A stretch of 64,000 bases of DNA, from contig CANDOC010000007.1 of assembly GCA_947387575.1 (NCBI GenBank), forward strand, positions 248,001-312,000, read 5' to 3'. The translations under genes and the position numbers were made by a program. The notes under the pieces were generated by a model. The model ran no database searches and was not told the DNA's origin. It saw nothing but the letters and a program-made list of their open reading frames with translations. Below, one piece after another: positions 41,509 to 50,342 of the stretch. Position 1 is the stretch's first letter, and every line of letters begins with the position of its first letter. The DNA is from Spongorhabdus nitratireducens (lineage in GTDB: Bacteria > Pseudomonadota > Gammaproteobacteria > Pseudomonadales > Endozoicomonadaceae).

Positions 41509-42885
41509 ATGTCTGAGCTGTCAGCCCTCTCCAAAGACACCATTACTGCTGTTGCTACTCCGCCAGGCCGGGGTGGAGTCGGTATTGTGCGGGTCTCAGG
41601 GCCTGCTGTAGCGCAAATAGCGGACGCCATTATTGCGACACCCCTCAAACCCCGATATGCGCATCACGGGCCGTTTATGGGCGAGGACGGTGAAATAATC
41701 GATGAAGGGCTGGCGTTGTTCTTCAAAGGCCCTCACTCGTTCACAGGTGAAGACGTACTGGAGCTTCAGGGACATGGTGGCCCGGTTATCATGGATCGGC
41801 TGCTAAAACGCGTCACGGGCCTTGGAGCACGTCTGGCGCGCCCGGGCGAATTCAGTGAGCGGGCTTTTCTTAATGACAAACTCGATCTGGCTCAGGCGGA
41901 AGCTATTTCGGATCTTATCGAAAGTACTTCAGAACAGGCTGCGCGCAATGCAGTGCGGACGCTGCAGGGTGCATTCTCGAAGCGGGTACATGAATTGACT
42001 GAAGCGCTGATCCGGCTGCGAATCTACGTTGAATCCGCTATCGACTTCCCTGAGGAAGAAATTGATTTCCTGGCTGATGGGCAGGTTGAGCGCGATCTGC
42101 AGCAGGTTATCGACAATCTGGAGCAGGTTTTTCAGGAAGCACATCAGGGCGCGATTATGCGTGATGGTATGACCGTGGTAATTGCCGGCCGCCCCAATGC
42201 TGGCAAATCCAGCCTGCTTAATGCGCTGGCCGGACGGGATACTGCGATTGTGACTGATATTGCCGGTACCACCCGGGATGTACTGCGCGAACATATTCAC
42301 ATTGACGGCATGCCGCTGCATATCATCGATACGGCAGGCCTGCGGGACAGTGATGACTATGTAGAGCAAATTGGTGTTTCCCGCGCATTTGACGAAATAA
42401 GCCAGGCTGACCGGGTATTGCTTATGGTCGATGCGACTACAACGGATTCTGAAGACCCTCACACCATCTGGCCGGAGTTTGTCGATAAACTGCCAGCCGG
42501 TGAAAAAATCACTGTTATTCGCAACAAGATTGACCTGAATGATGAAACTGCAGCCATTGCTGAAAACGATGATCTGGCTGTGATCAGGCTTTCAGCTGAC
42601 AGTGGTGCCGGCGTTGATTTGCTGCGCCAGCATCTCAAGTCCTGCATGGGTTTCAGCAGTACCGTGGAGGGCTCCTTCAGTGCCCGCAGACGTCATATCG
42701 AAGCACTGGAACAGGCCAGAAAGTATCTTCTGACCGGACAGGAGCAGTTGCTGGGTTCCAGTGCTGGAGAACTGTTAGCTGAAGATTTACGACTGGCACA
42801 ACAGTCTCTGGGTGAAATTACCGGTGAGTTCAGCAGTGATGATTTGCTGGGCAGAATTTTCACTTCATTCTGTATTGGCAAGTAA
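41509..42885 (+). CDS. mnmE: tRNA-modifying GTPase MnmE
   Basis: With MnmG it installs cmnm5 at U34 of certain tRNAs. The 458 residues show an N-terminal THF-binding domain ([20 protein letters not shown]), a helical domain and an inserted G domain with GRPNAGKSS (G1), TTRD (G2), DTAGLR (G3) and NKID (G4). The C-terminus is CIGK, with the conserved Cys. ATG at 41509 is used; a TTG two codons earlier is unlikely. A 645-base non-coding gap separates it from its partner mnmG. Confidence 0.98.
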   Translation: MSELSALSKDTITAVATPPGRGGVGIVRVSGPAVAQIADAIIATPLKPRYAHHGPFMGEDGEIIDEGLALFFKGPHSFTGEDVLELQGHGGPVIMDRLLKRVTGLGARLARPGEFSERAFLNDKLDLAQAEAISDLIESTSEQAARNAVRTLQGAFSKRVHELTEALIRLRIYVESAIDFPEEEIDFLADGQVERDLQQVIDNLEQVFQEAHQGAIMRDGMTVVIAGRPNAGKSSLLNALAGRDTAIVTDIAGTTRDVLREHIHIDGMPLHIIDTAGLRDSDDYVEQIGVSRAFDEISQADRVLLMVDATTTDSEDPHTIWPEFVDKLPAGEKITVIRNKIDLNDETAAIAENDDLAVIRLSADSGAGVDLLRQHLKSCMGFSSTVEGSFSARRRHIEALEQARKYLLTGQEQLLGSSAGELLAEDLRLAQQSLGEITGEFSSDDLLGRIFTSFCIGK

Positions 42886-43530
42886 TCCACAGCTTTTCCA
42901 GTATTGAATGTGGATTAAGTCTAAATACCGCTAACTTAAGGAAAAAAGTTATCCCTTGTGGATAGCCTTTACCATCAAGGCCTGCAGCATGACTGCGGGC
43001 TTTTTTTCACCTGTTTGGAACAGCTTATACACAGCATACCCACGTTATTACACACTATTCACGCCTTATTCACCTGTTATCCACTAGGACATTCACACTA
43101 TATGGAACATTCACACCAAGTTGTTATCAACTTGTGTGAACCTTGTTGATCCCTTGTGTGAAGCCGGTGTACAGAAAATGGGTGTGGGTAAGGCGGTGGA
43201 AAACGGGGGGATAAGCATTTGTGCATAGGTTTGTGGATGAAATAACTTATCCACTTCTGGCAACAGGATAAGCACCGTTTCCTCACGGTTTAGTGACAGG
43301 GTTATTCAATATCTACCTATATGATTTATAAGAAAAAAAAGTGCTTACCCACACAAACTGTCAACAAGTACCAGAAAAATCAGGGCGCAAACGCAGGTCA
43401 GTTGTGGACTGTGGAAGAAACTGTGTGAAAAACCGAGTGGTGAATTTTTAGCCAGTCGAATCCACTGCCGGTATACTACGCGCCCGAATTCTTCGAATAA
43501 GCTATTGAAAGCCAGAGGTAAAGAGTCGCT
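42886..43530. other. mnmE-mnmG spacer with a DnaA-box-like cluster
   Basis: This 645-base non-coding region has many one-mismatch DnaA boxes: 42883-42891 and 42909-42917 (TAATCCACA type), 42957-42965 (CTATCCACA type), 43025-43033 (TTATACACA), 43077-43085 and 43247-43255 (TTATCCACT), and 43232-43240. None is perfect. TTCACAC/GTGTGAA words repeat at 43092-43165. A near-perfect hairpin (one bulged base) spans 43110-43140. Confidence 0.7.
43449..43477 (+). promoter_or_regulatory. Possible mnmG promoter
   Basis: TATACT at 43472-43477 is a good -10 box 53 bases before mnmG. The -35 at 17-bp spacing (TAGCCA) is weak. Confidence 0.4.
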
Positions 43531-45411
43531 GTGGATTATCCTGGACGATTTGACGTAATTGTTATTGGTGGTGGTCATGCCGGTACCGAGGCTGCACTGG
43601 CCGCAGCCCGCATGGGCGTCAAAACCCTGTTGCTGACCCACAATATTGATACTCTGGGACAAATGTCATGCAATCCGGCCATTGGCGGGATTGGCAAAAG
43701 CCATCTGGTAAAAGAGATTGATGCGCTGGGTGGTGTTATGGCCCGGGCAACCGATCATGCCGGTATCCAGTTTCGCACTCTCAATGCCCGCAAGGGACCT
43801 GCTGTACGAGCGACCCGGGCCCAGACTGACCGTGCGCTGTATAAAGCCTATGTGCGTGAAACACTGGAAAACCAGCCTAACCTGTGGATATTCCAACAGG
43901 CTGTGGATGACCTGATCGTCGAAGGTGAGCAGGTTCGTGGTGTGGTCACTGCTATGGGGCTCAAGTTCCACGCCAACAGTGTGGTTTTGACCGCAGGAAC
44001 CTTCCTTGGCGGTCATATTCATATTGGTCTGCAAAACTATCCTGGCGGCCGTGCCGGAGACCAGCCTGCGATTGCTCTGGCACACCGACTGCGCGAAATG
44101 CCTTTCCGGGTTGAACGCCTGAAAACCGGTACTCCGGCACGTATTGATGCCCGCAGTGTCGATTTCTCCGTGATGGAACAGCAGCCGGGTGATACCCCGA
44201 CACCGGTGATGTCCTATCTGGGCAGTCAGGATGAACATCCGCAGCAGGTAAGCTGTTTTATTACTCATACCAACGAACGTACCCACGATATTATTCGTGG
44301 TGGACTGGACCGTTCACCGATGTACACCGGTGTGATTGAAGGTGTGGGCCCCCGCTACTGTCCTTCCATCGAAGACAAAATCATGCGTTTCGCCGACAAG
44401 AATTCACACCAGATTTTTGTCGAGCCGGAAGGTCTGACGACACATGAACTGTATCCCAACGGCATCTCTACCAGCTTGCCGTTTGATGTGCAGATTGAGC
44501 TGGTTCGTTCTATCAAGGGCTTTGAAAACGCGCATATCACACGACCGGGTTATGCTATTGAGTATGACTTCTTTGACCCGCGCGACCTGAAATATTCTCT
44601 GGAAACCCGCTTTGTTAACGGCCTGTTCTTTGCCGGTCAGATCAACGGTACCACCGGTTATGAAGAAGCTGGTGCACAGGGTCTGCTGGCGGGTATGAAC
44701 GCTGCTCTGCAAGCACTGGACAAGGACGCATGGTGTCCTCGCCGTGATGAAGCTTATATTGGTGTTCTGGCGGATGATCTGATCACCAACGGTACCCAGG
44801 AACCCTACCGAATGTTCACCAGCCGGGCAGAATACCGCCTGATTCTGCGGGAAGATAATGCCGACCTGCGCCTGACTGAAAAGGGCCGTGAACTGGGCCT
44901 TGTAGACGACGAAAGATGGTCAGTTTTCTGTGCCAAACAGGAAGGTATCGAGCAGGAAGTCAAACGTCTAAGTACTACTTTTGTGCACCCGGGCACTGAA
45001 CAGGCAGACAAGCTGCAGCCAAAACTGGATAACAAGTTGCAGCGTGAATACAGCCTGATGGAACTGATGAAGCGTCCCGAGCTGGGTTATGCCGATATTT
45101 GTGATGCAACAGGTGAAGTTCTGGATAACTCGACTTTGGTGGGCCGTCAGGTCGCAGAGCAGGTTGAAATCAAGGCCAAATATCAGGGCTATATCGACCG
45201 TCAGGCGGACGAAATTGAAAAACTGCGCCGTCATGAAGCAACCAAACTGCCGACAAACTTCGATTATGCTGCCATTACCAGCCTGTCTAATGAAGTCAGA
45301 CAAAAGCTGATTGAAGCACAACCGGAAACACTGGGTAGAGCATCCCGTATTCCTGGTGTAACACCGGCTGCCATATCACTGCTTTTGATTCATTTGAAAA
45401 AGTGGGCGTAA
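43531..45411 (+). CDS. mnmG: tRNA uridine-5-carboxymethylaminomethyl synthase MnmG (GidA)
   Basis: This is the FAD/NADH-dependent partner of MnmE in wobble-uridine modification. The 626 residues match E. coli (629). The FAD site is [19 protein letters not shown], followed by [20 protein letters not shown]. The segment [21 protein letters not shown] and the C-terminal helical MnmE-interaction domain ([20 protein letters not shown]) are present. It uses a GTG start at 43531 with AAGAG 6 bases upstream. A strong terminator follows, which separates it from rsmG. Confidence 0.98.
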   Translation: MDYPGRFDVIVIGGGHAGTEAALAAARMGVKTLLLTHNIDTLGQMSCNPAIGGIGKSHLVKEIDALGGVMARATDHAGIQFRTLNARKGPAVRATRAQTDRALYKAYVRETLENQPNLWIFQQAVDDLIVEGEQVRGVVTAMGLKFHANSVVLTAGTFLGGHIHIGLQNYPGGRAGDQPAIALAHRLREMPFRVERLKTGTPARIDARSVDFSVMEQQPGDTPTPVMSYLGSQDEHPQQVSCFITHTNERTHDIIRGGLDRSPMYTGVIEGVGPRYCPSIEDKIMRFADKNSHQIFVEPEGLTTHELYPNGISTSLPFDVQIELVRSIKGFENAHITRPGYAIEYDFFDPRDLKYSLETRFVNGLFFAGQINGTTGYEEAGAQGLLAGMNAALQALDKDAWCPRRDEAYIGVLADDLITNGTQEPYRMFTSRAEYRLILREDNADLRLTEKGRELGLVDDERWSVFCAKQEGIEQEVKRLSTTFVHPGTEQADKLQPKLDNKLQREYSLMELMKRPELGYADICDATGEVLDNSTLVGRQVAEQVEIKAKYQGYIDRQADEIEKLRRHEATKLPTNFDYAAITSLSNEVRQKLIEAQPETLGRASRIPGVTPAAISLLLIHLKKWA

Positions 45412-45431
45412 GTCGTTTAAATAAAATTGTG

Positions 45432-45466
45432 AAAGCGTGATAGTTCTAACTATCACGCTTTTTTTA
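45432..45466 (+). terminator. Rho-independent terminator after mnmG
   Basis: AAGCGTGATAGTT pairs with AACTATCACGCTT around a short loop, followed by seven T. Confidence 0.92.
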
Positions 45467-46217
45467 TGTAAAAAATAAAGCTGTATTGTTTTTAATCTGT
45501 ATAAATAGCTTTCTACCTTACAAGAAAAATTATTAAGGCAAAGAGCAATAAAGTTATCTTTTTATTATTAGAAAAATTTCAAAAATAAAATTTAGATCGC
45601 GAATTTTTGTCTACTCTTATATTTAGAACCAACGTTGCATTTAATGATATTTGTGTTTGCTCGTACTGCTACAAAAAGTATCTATAGATAGCATTTATAG
45701 AGAGCAGATCCAGAAATAATTTTAAAAGCAGCTACAGCAAGTCACAGAACTTTCAGAGATAAATACAAAAACACATTTTAAGTGGTGATTTAATTTTTGC
45801 TGTTAGCCCTTTTCGAGAAAACTGAATTATCTGTCCTTTTTTTACTGGGCTTTCTGAGCGTGTTTTGCTGACTTTTTTGCAGTGTATTTCCAGAGTTTTT
45901 TGTCTTTCCGGGTATTTTTCGCTTTTTGCTCCAATTTGGGGTGTTTTAGTCGATAAAACAAAAGTACCAATATCGTATTTCGTATGACTGCCAAGCTTTC
46001 TATTTTAAGGCTCTACTGATCGTTTTTTGATCACCACCTGATCATTATTTATACAATTTAATATTTTTAAAACCAATAAAACCATATTTGTATTTATGGT
46101 TTTATTGGTCTTGCCGTGGTCTTTTTGTTTGAGTCGACAAAGTAGATAACTCACTGTGCATCCCTTAAACTCGAGGCCAGTTTTTCCTTCCTCAAACCAA
46201 TATTTGGGTAACCTTGC
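45467..46217. other. AT-rich non-coding spacer between mnmG and rsmG
   Basis: This is about 750 bases without a supportable gene. From 45840 to 45930 the plus strand is T-rich with little A. Three GATC sites are clustered at 46018-46044. A perfect 15-bp inverted repeat lies at 46072-46109. A regulatory RNA or a promoter region for rsmG-parA-parB is possible, but I see no near-consensus promoter. Confidence 0.6.
46072..46109. repeat. Perfect 15-bp inverted repeat
   Basis: ACCAATAAAACCATA and TATGGTTTTATTGGT are separated by 8 bases. No T-run follows on either strand, so it is not a standard terminator. It lies 109 bases before rsmG. Confidence 0.85.
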
Positions 46218-46868
46218 GTGAATAATCTGCAGAGCCAGCCAGTACTGGAGCAGCGGCTGCGTGCCGGTATTGCAGCAATGAAACTGGATTTATCAGAACA
46301 GGCTATTGCCGGACTGATGCAGTATCTGGAGCTGTTACAGAAGTGGAACAAGGCTTATAACCTGACGGCCATTCGTGATCCGGAAGAGATGGTGACCAAG
46401 CATCTGCTGGATAGCCTGAGTATTACCGGGTATATAAAGGAAGGACGTGTTCTGGATGTAGGTACTGGTCCGGGACTGCCCGGAATGATTCTGGCGATTG
46501 TGCGGCCCGATCTGAATTTCACCCTGCTTGACTGTAATGGCAAGAAAACCCGCTTTCTTACTCAGGTCAAGCTGACCCTTGGGCTGGATAATGTTACCGT
46601 GTTAAATGACCGGGTTGAGGCAAGACCTGCGTCCGAGCGCTACGACTGTATTACCTCCCGCGCATTCAGTGCACTGGAGGATATGATTGAGTGGACCGAG
46701 CATCTGCTGGACGAAAATGGATGCTGGTTGGCGATGAAAGGTGTTTATCCACAGGATGAGCTGGCCAAAGTGCATCAGCGCTGGCCTGACATCAAACTGG
46801 AAACCTGTGATGAGTTGAGGGTTCCGGATTGTGATGGAGAACGCCATCTGGTCATTCTTCGCCGCTGA
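46218..46868 (+). CDS. rsmG: 16S rRNA (guanine-527-N7)-methyltransferase
   Basis: This SAM-dependent methyltransferase (GidB) acts on G527 of 16S rRNA. The 216 residues match the family. The SAM-binding motif is LDVGTGPGLPGM, with WNKAYNLTAIRDPEEM before it and YDCITSRAFSAL after. The start is GTG at 46218, without a strong ribosome-binding site, so it is tentative. In most relatives it follows mnmG closely; here a terminator and about 750 bases intervene. parA begins 128 bases downstream. Confidence 0.95.
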   Translation: MNNLQSQPVLEQRLRAGIAAMKLDLSEQAIAGLMQYLELLQKWNKAYNLTAIRDPEEMVTKHLLDSLSITGYIKEGRVLDVGTGPGLPGMILAIVRPDLNFTLLDCNGKKTRFLTQVKLTLGLDNVTVLNDRVEARPASERYDCITSRAFSALEDMIEWTEHLLDENGCWLAMKGVYPQDELAKVHQRWPDIKLETCDELRVPDCDGERHLVILRR

Positions 46869-46996
46869 TTAATCATTGAGAGCAGCGCAGAGTTGCCTCT
46901 GTAAGCAGCCATGAGAGGACAAAAAAACCTGTCGAGAAATATCCAACAGGCAGGCTCATGGCACATCCATCATTCTGATCAGGTTACAGAACAAAC

Positions 46997-47806
46997 GTGG
47001 CAAAAATCCTTGCAGTAACCAACCAGAAAGGGGGCGTGGGTAAAACAACAACCTGCGTCAATCTGGCAGCTTCACTGGTCGCGACCAAGCGTCGTGTATT
47101 GCTGGTTGATATGGATCCCCAGGGCAATGCCACTATGGGGAGCGGCATCGACAAGCATGCGCTGGAACGCTCGGTTTATGATGTGCTGACCAACCAGTGC
47201 ACCATCAAAGATGCTATTTATCCAACCCCGGAAGCCGGATTTGATGTCTTACCATCAAATGCTGACCTGACGGCGGCTGAAGTCGAGCTGATGGAAATCG
47301 ATGATCGCGAACATCAGCTGCAGAAGGCTTTAAAAAAGGTCGGGCGCATCTATGATTATGTGCTGATCGACTGCCCGCCTTCACTCAATATGCTGACCGT
47401 CAATGCCATGGTTGCAGCCGAAGGCGTAATTATTCCCATGCAGTGTGAATATTATGCACTGGAAGGTCTGACAGCATTGATGGAAACCATTAATGGTATC
47501 GCTTCATCCGTAAACCCCAAGCTGCATATTGAAGGTCTGCTGCGAACGATGTACGACCCACGTAACAGCCTGACCACCGAAGTATCCCGTGAACTGATTC
47601 ACCACTTTGGTGACAAGGTTTATCGCACGGTGATTCCCCGTAATGTACGATTGGCAGAAGCCCCGAGTTTTGGCCGGCCGGTTTTGAAGCATGACCGACA
47701 TTCCCGCGGTGCGATCGCCTATCTGGCGCTGGCTGGTGAATTGATCCGGCGACAGGAAAAGGCAGAGAAAAAACAGGCTAAGCCTGCAACTGCGAACGCA
47801 AGCTGA
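46997..47806 (+). CDS. parA: Chromosome partitioning ATPase ParA (Soj)
   Basis: This deviant-Walker ATPase drives origin segregation with ParB-parS. The 269 residues begin MAKILAVTNQKGGVGKTTTC, with the deviant Walker A (KGGVGKT). The A' motif DMDPQGNAT and Walker B DYVLIDCPPSL are present. It lacks the N-terminal HTH of plasmid type Ia ParA proteins, so it is the chromosomal type. The start is GTG. parB follows by 11 bases. Confidence 0.97.
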   Translation: MAKILAVTNQKGGVGKTTTCVNLAASLVATKRRVLLVDMDPQGNATMGSGIDKHALERSVYDVLTNQCTIKDAIYPTPEAGFDVLPSNADLTAAEVELMEIDDREHQLQKALKKVGRIYDYVLIDCPPSLNMLTVNAMVAAEGVIIPMQCEYYALEGLTALMETINGIASSVNPKLHIEGLLRTMYDPRNSLTTEVSRELIHHFGDKVYRTVIPRNVRLAEAPSFGRPVLKHDRHSRGAIAYLALAGELIRRQEKAEKKQAKPATANAS

Positions 47807-47817
47807 TAACTGACATC

Positions 47818-48750
47818 ATGGTAAAAAAACGCTTAGGCAAAGGACTCGGATCTCTGGTTGGAAGTGCCAAACTGGCAGCATCAGTTGATGAAGCTGTGGC
47901 ACTGGTTTCGACCGAGCAGGCGAAAGTTGTTGCAGAAAAGTCTGCAACGGCAGATAAACCGGTTTCAGATAATGAACTGCAGCACCTGCCGGTAGAGTTT
48001 ATTCAACGCGGCCAGTATCAGCCGCGTCGGGATATGCGACCGGAAGCACTGGAAGAGCTGGCTGACTCGATCCGTCGCCAGGGCGTGATGCAGCCCATTG
48101 TTGTTCGTCCAGTTTCTGCAGACCGTTATGAAATTATTGCCGGTGAACGGCGCTGGCGTGCAACCCAGCTCGCCGGGCTGGACTCTATTCCGGCGGTCAT
48201 TCGTGATGTGCCGGATGAAACCGCAATTGCACTGGCGCTGATTGAAAATATCCAGCGGGAAGACCTTAACCCGATGGAAGAAGCGCTGGCGCTGGTCAGA
48301 TTACAAAAGGAGTTTGAACTGACTCAGCAGCAGGTAGCAGAAGCTGTGGGCAAGTCCCGGGCAACGGTTGCCAACCTGATGCGCCTGACCAACCTGAAAC
48401 AGGAAGTCCAGAAACTGCTGGAACATGGTGATCTGGAAATGGGCCATGCCCGTGCCCTGCTGTCACTGGATGCCGGCACTCAGCTGGAAGCGGCCCGAAT
48501 GGTGGTTGCCAAGGCGCTGTCTGTACGTCAGACCGAAGCATTGGTCAGACGCCTGTTGCAGGAAAAGGAAAACAAAAAGAAAGGCACCAAACAGCGTGTT
48601 GATCCGAATATCCGCAAATTGCAGGATGACCTGTCAGACCGGGTCGGCGCTCAGGTATCCATTCAGCATACCGCTAAAGGCAAAGGCAAGCTGGTCATCA
48701 GCTACAACAGCTTGGATGAGCTGGATGGTGTATTGGAGCATATCAACTAA
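47818..48750 (+). CDS. parB: Chromosome partitioning protein ParB (Spo0J)
   Basis: This CTP-dependent clamp loads at parS and spreads. The 310 residues have the N-terminal ParA-activating stretch MVKKRLGKGLGSLVGSA, the CTPase/ParB box (QYQPRRDMRPEALEELADSI; GERRWRA; ENIQREDLNPMEEA), the HTH (LTQQQVAEAVGKSRATVANL) and a C-terminal dimerisation domain. Its cognate sites are the three parS sequences in recF, about 14-15 kb away. Confidence 0.97.
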   Translation: MVKKRLGKGLGSLVGSAKLAASVDEAVALVSTEQAKVVAEKSATADKPVSDNELQHLPVEFIQRGQYQPRRDMRPEALEELADSIRRQGVMQPIVVRPVSADRYEIIAGERRWRATQLAGLDSIPAVIRDVPDETAIALALIENIQREDLNPMEEALALVRLQKEFELTQQQVAEAVGKSRATVANLMRLTNLKQEVQKLLEHGDLEMGHARALLSLDAGTQLEAARMVVAKALSVRQTEALVRRLLQEKENKKKGTKQRVDPNIRKLQDDLSDRVGAQVSIQHTAKGKGKLVISYNSLDELDGVLEHIN

Positions 48751-48981
48751 GCGTCTGGTGATTTCCTTCCTTTTACATCAGTAGTCGTTCTGCCCTAAGC
48801 TGAAAAGTGAGGGGCAGAAGCTGGTGATATTTCTCTCCTGCCCTGCTAAATACCATTCTGTATCTGTTTTTTAGTCTATCTTTTTGGACTGTAGTTTTTG
48901 CTTTGTAACCGCCCGACTGACTTTCGGCGGCAACCTAATAAATACAATTATCAGGATCAGCTTCTTTTAAAGGAGTTCGAG

Positions 48982-50325
48982 GTGCAGGACAAAACCGTCA
49001 GTGAAGAACAGAACCGGCCACATCATATTATTGTTGTTGGAGGTGGAGCCGGTGGCCTGGAACTTGTAACCCGGCTGGGGCGTAAAATGAAACATCACCG
49101 GAATAAATGCCGGGTGACGCTGGTTGATGCCAATATGACCCATATCTGGAAGCCGCTGCTGCATGAAGTCGCTTCCGGTGCTCTGAATTCCTTTGATGAT
49201 GAGCTGAGCTATATGGCTCAGGCGCGCTGGAATAATTTCTCCTTTGTTCCTGGCCGTTTGGCTGGTATTAACCGTGATACCAAAACTATCCAGATAGAGC
49301 CCTCTCAAGATAAGAAAGGTAATCCAATCGGTACTGCCCGTGACCTAGCTTACGACACGCTGGTGATCTCGATAGGCAGCAAAACCAACGACTTTGGAAC
49401 CAAAGGTGCAGCTGAGCACTGTCAGTTTCTGGATAGCCGTGAGCAGGCCGAACAGTTTCATGCCAGATTGCTGAGCCGGTATTTTCGGGCTCAAAGTGAG
49501 TCAGCAGAACAACAAAAACTGAGAATTGCCATTATCGGTGCCGGTGCTACCGGTGTAGAGCTGGCTGCAGAGCTGCGTCATGCCTCGGAAGAGTTAACCG
49601 AGTGGGGGCTGGATGCCATCACCGCAGATAATGTTGAAATTAACCTGATTGAAGGTGCCAACCGGGTTTTACCGGTGTTATCTGAGCGCATCAGTAACGG
49701 GGTTCAGCAGGAACTGCAAAAGATGAATATCCGTCTTCATCTGAACACTCTGGTTAGTCAGGTAACAGCTGAAGGGCTGGAAACTCATGGTGGAGAAGTG
49801 ATTGAAGCAGACCTTAAAGTCTGGGCTGCCGGTATCAGGGCACCTTCTTTCCTGGCTGGCTTTGGCGGGTTGGAAACTAATCGTTTGAATCAGCTGCTGG
49901 TGAAGCCAACATTACAAACGACGATGGATGATAATATTTATGCCTTTGGTGACTGCGCCTCTTGCACGATAAAGGACAAAAAAGGCAATGACTTTACCGT
50001 GCCCCCCAGAGCTCAGGCTGCACACCAGCAGGCATCGCTATTGACAAAATCGCTTGCAAACCTGGTATTAAAAGGAAAAGAACCCAAAGCCTATTGTTAT
50101 CGGGATTACGGTTCACTGGTTTCTCTTAGTAACCGTTCAGCAGTGGGTAACCTGATGGGCAGTCTGACCGGAAATATCAATATTGAGGGTAAGCTGGCGC
50201 GAATGTTTTATATCTCTCTTTATCGCATGCACCAGCTTACTTTATATGGAAAGCGTCGTACGGCTTTTTTGTTGCTCAGGGATTTGCTTGAGCGTTCGAC
50301 ACAACCCAGGTTAAAGCTGCATTAA
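48982..50325 (+). CDS. ndh: Type II NADH:quinone oxidoreductase (NDH-2)
   Basis: This single-subunit, non-proton-pumping NADH dehydrogenase is attached to the inner membrane. The 447 residues show the FAD site IIVVGGGAGGLELVTRLG, an NADH site IIGAGATGVELAAELRHA near residue 190 and the second FAD motif YAFGDCAS. The C-terminal amphipathic region (LARMFYISLYRMHQLTLYG) would mediate membrane binding. The start is GTG at 48982, with AGGAG 6 bases upstream. It is not normally found between parB and atpI, so this is a local insertion. Confidence 0.93.
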   Translation: MQDKTVSEEQNRPHHIIVVGGGAGGLELVTRLGRKMKHHRNKCRVTLVDANMTHIWKPLLHEVASGALNSFDDELSYMAQARWNNFSFVPGRLAGINRDTKTIQIEPSQDKKGNPIGTARDLAYDTLVISIGSKTNDFGTKGAAEHCQFLDSREQAEQFHARLLSRYFRAQSESAEQQKLRIAIIGAGATGVELAAELRHASEELTEWGLDAITADNVEINLIEGANRVLPVLSERISNGVQQELQKMNIRLHLNTLVSQVTAEGLETHGGEVIEADLKVWAAGIRAPSFLAGFGGLETNRLNQLLVKPTLQTTMDDNIYAFGDCASCTIKDKKGNDFTVPPRAQAAHQQASLLTKSLANLVLKGKEPKAYCYRDYGSLVSLSNRSAVGNLMGSLTGNINIEGKLARMFYISLYRMHQLTLYGKRRTAFLLLRDLLERSTQPRLKLH

Positions 50326-50342
50326 ACCACATCTCTCATGAT

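Noticed and set aside
45467-46217. Possible CRISPR or insertion sequence in the AT-rich spacer
   Set aside because: There are no regularly spaced repeats, no transposase remnant and no paired terminal repeats with target duplication; only one inverted repeat is present.
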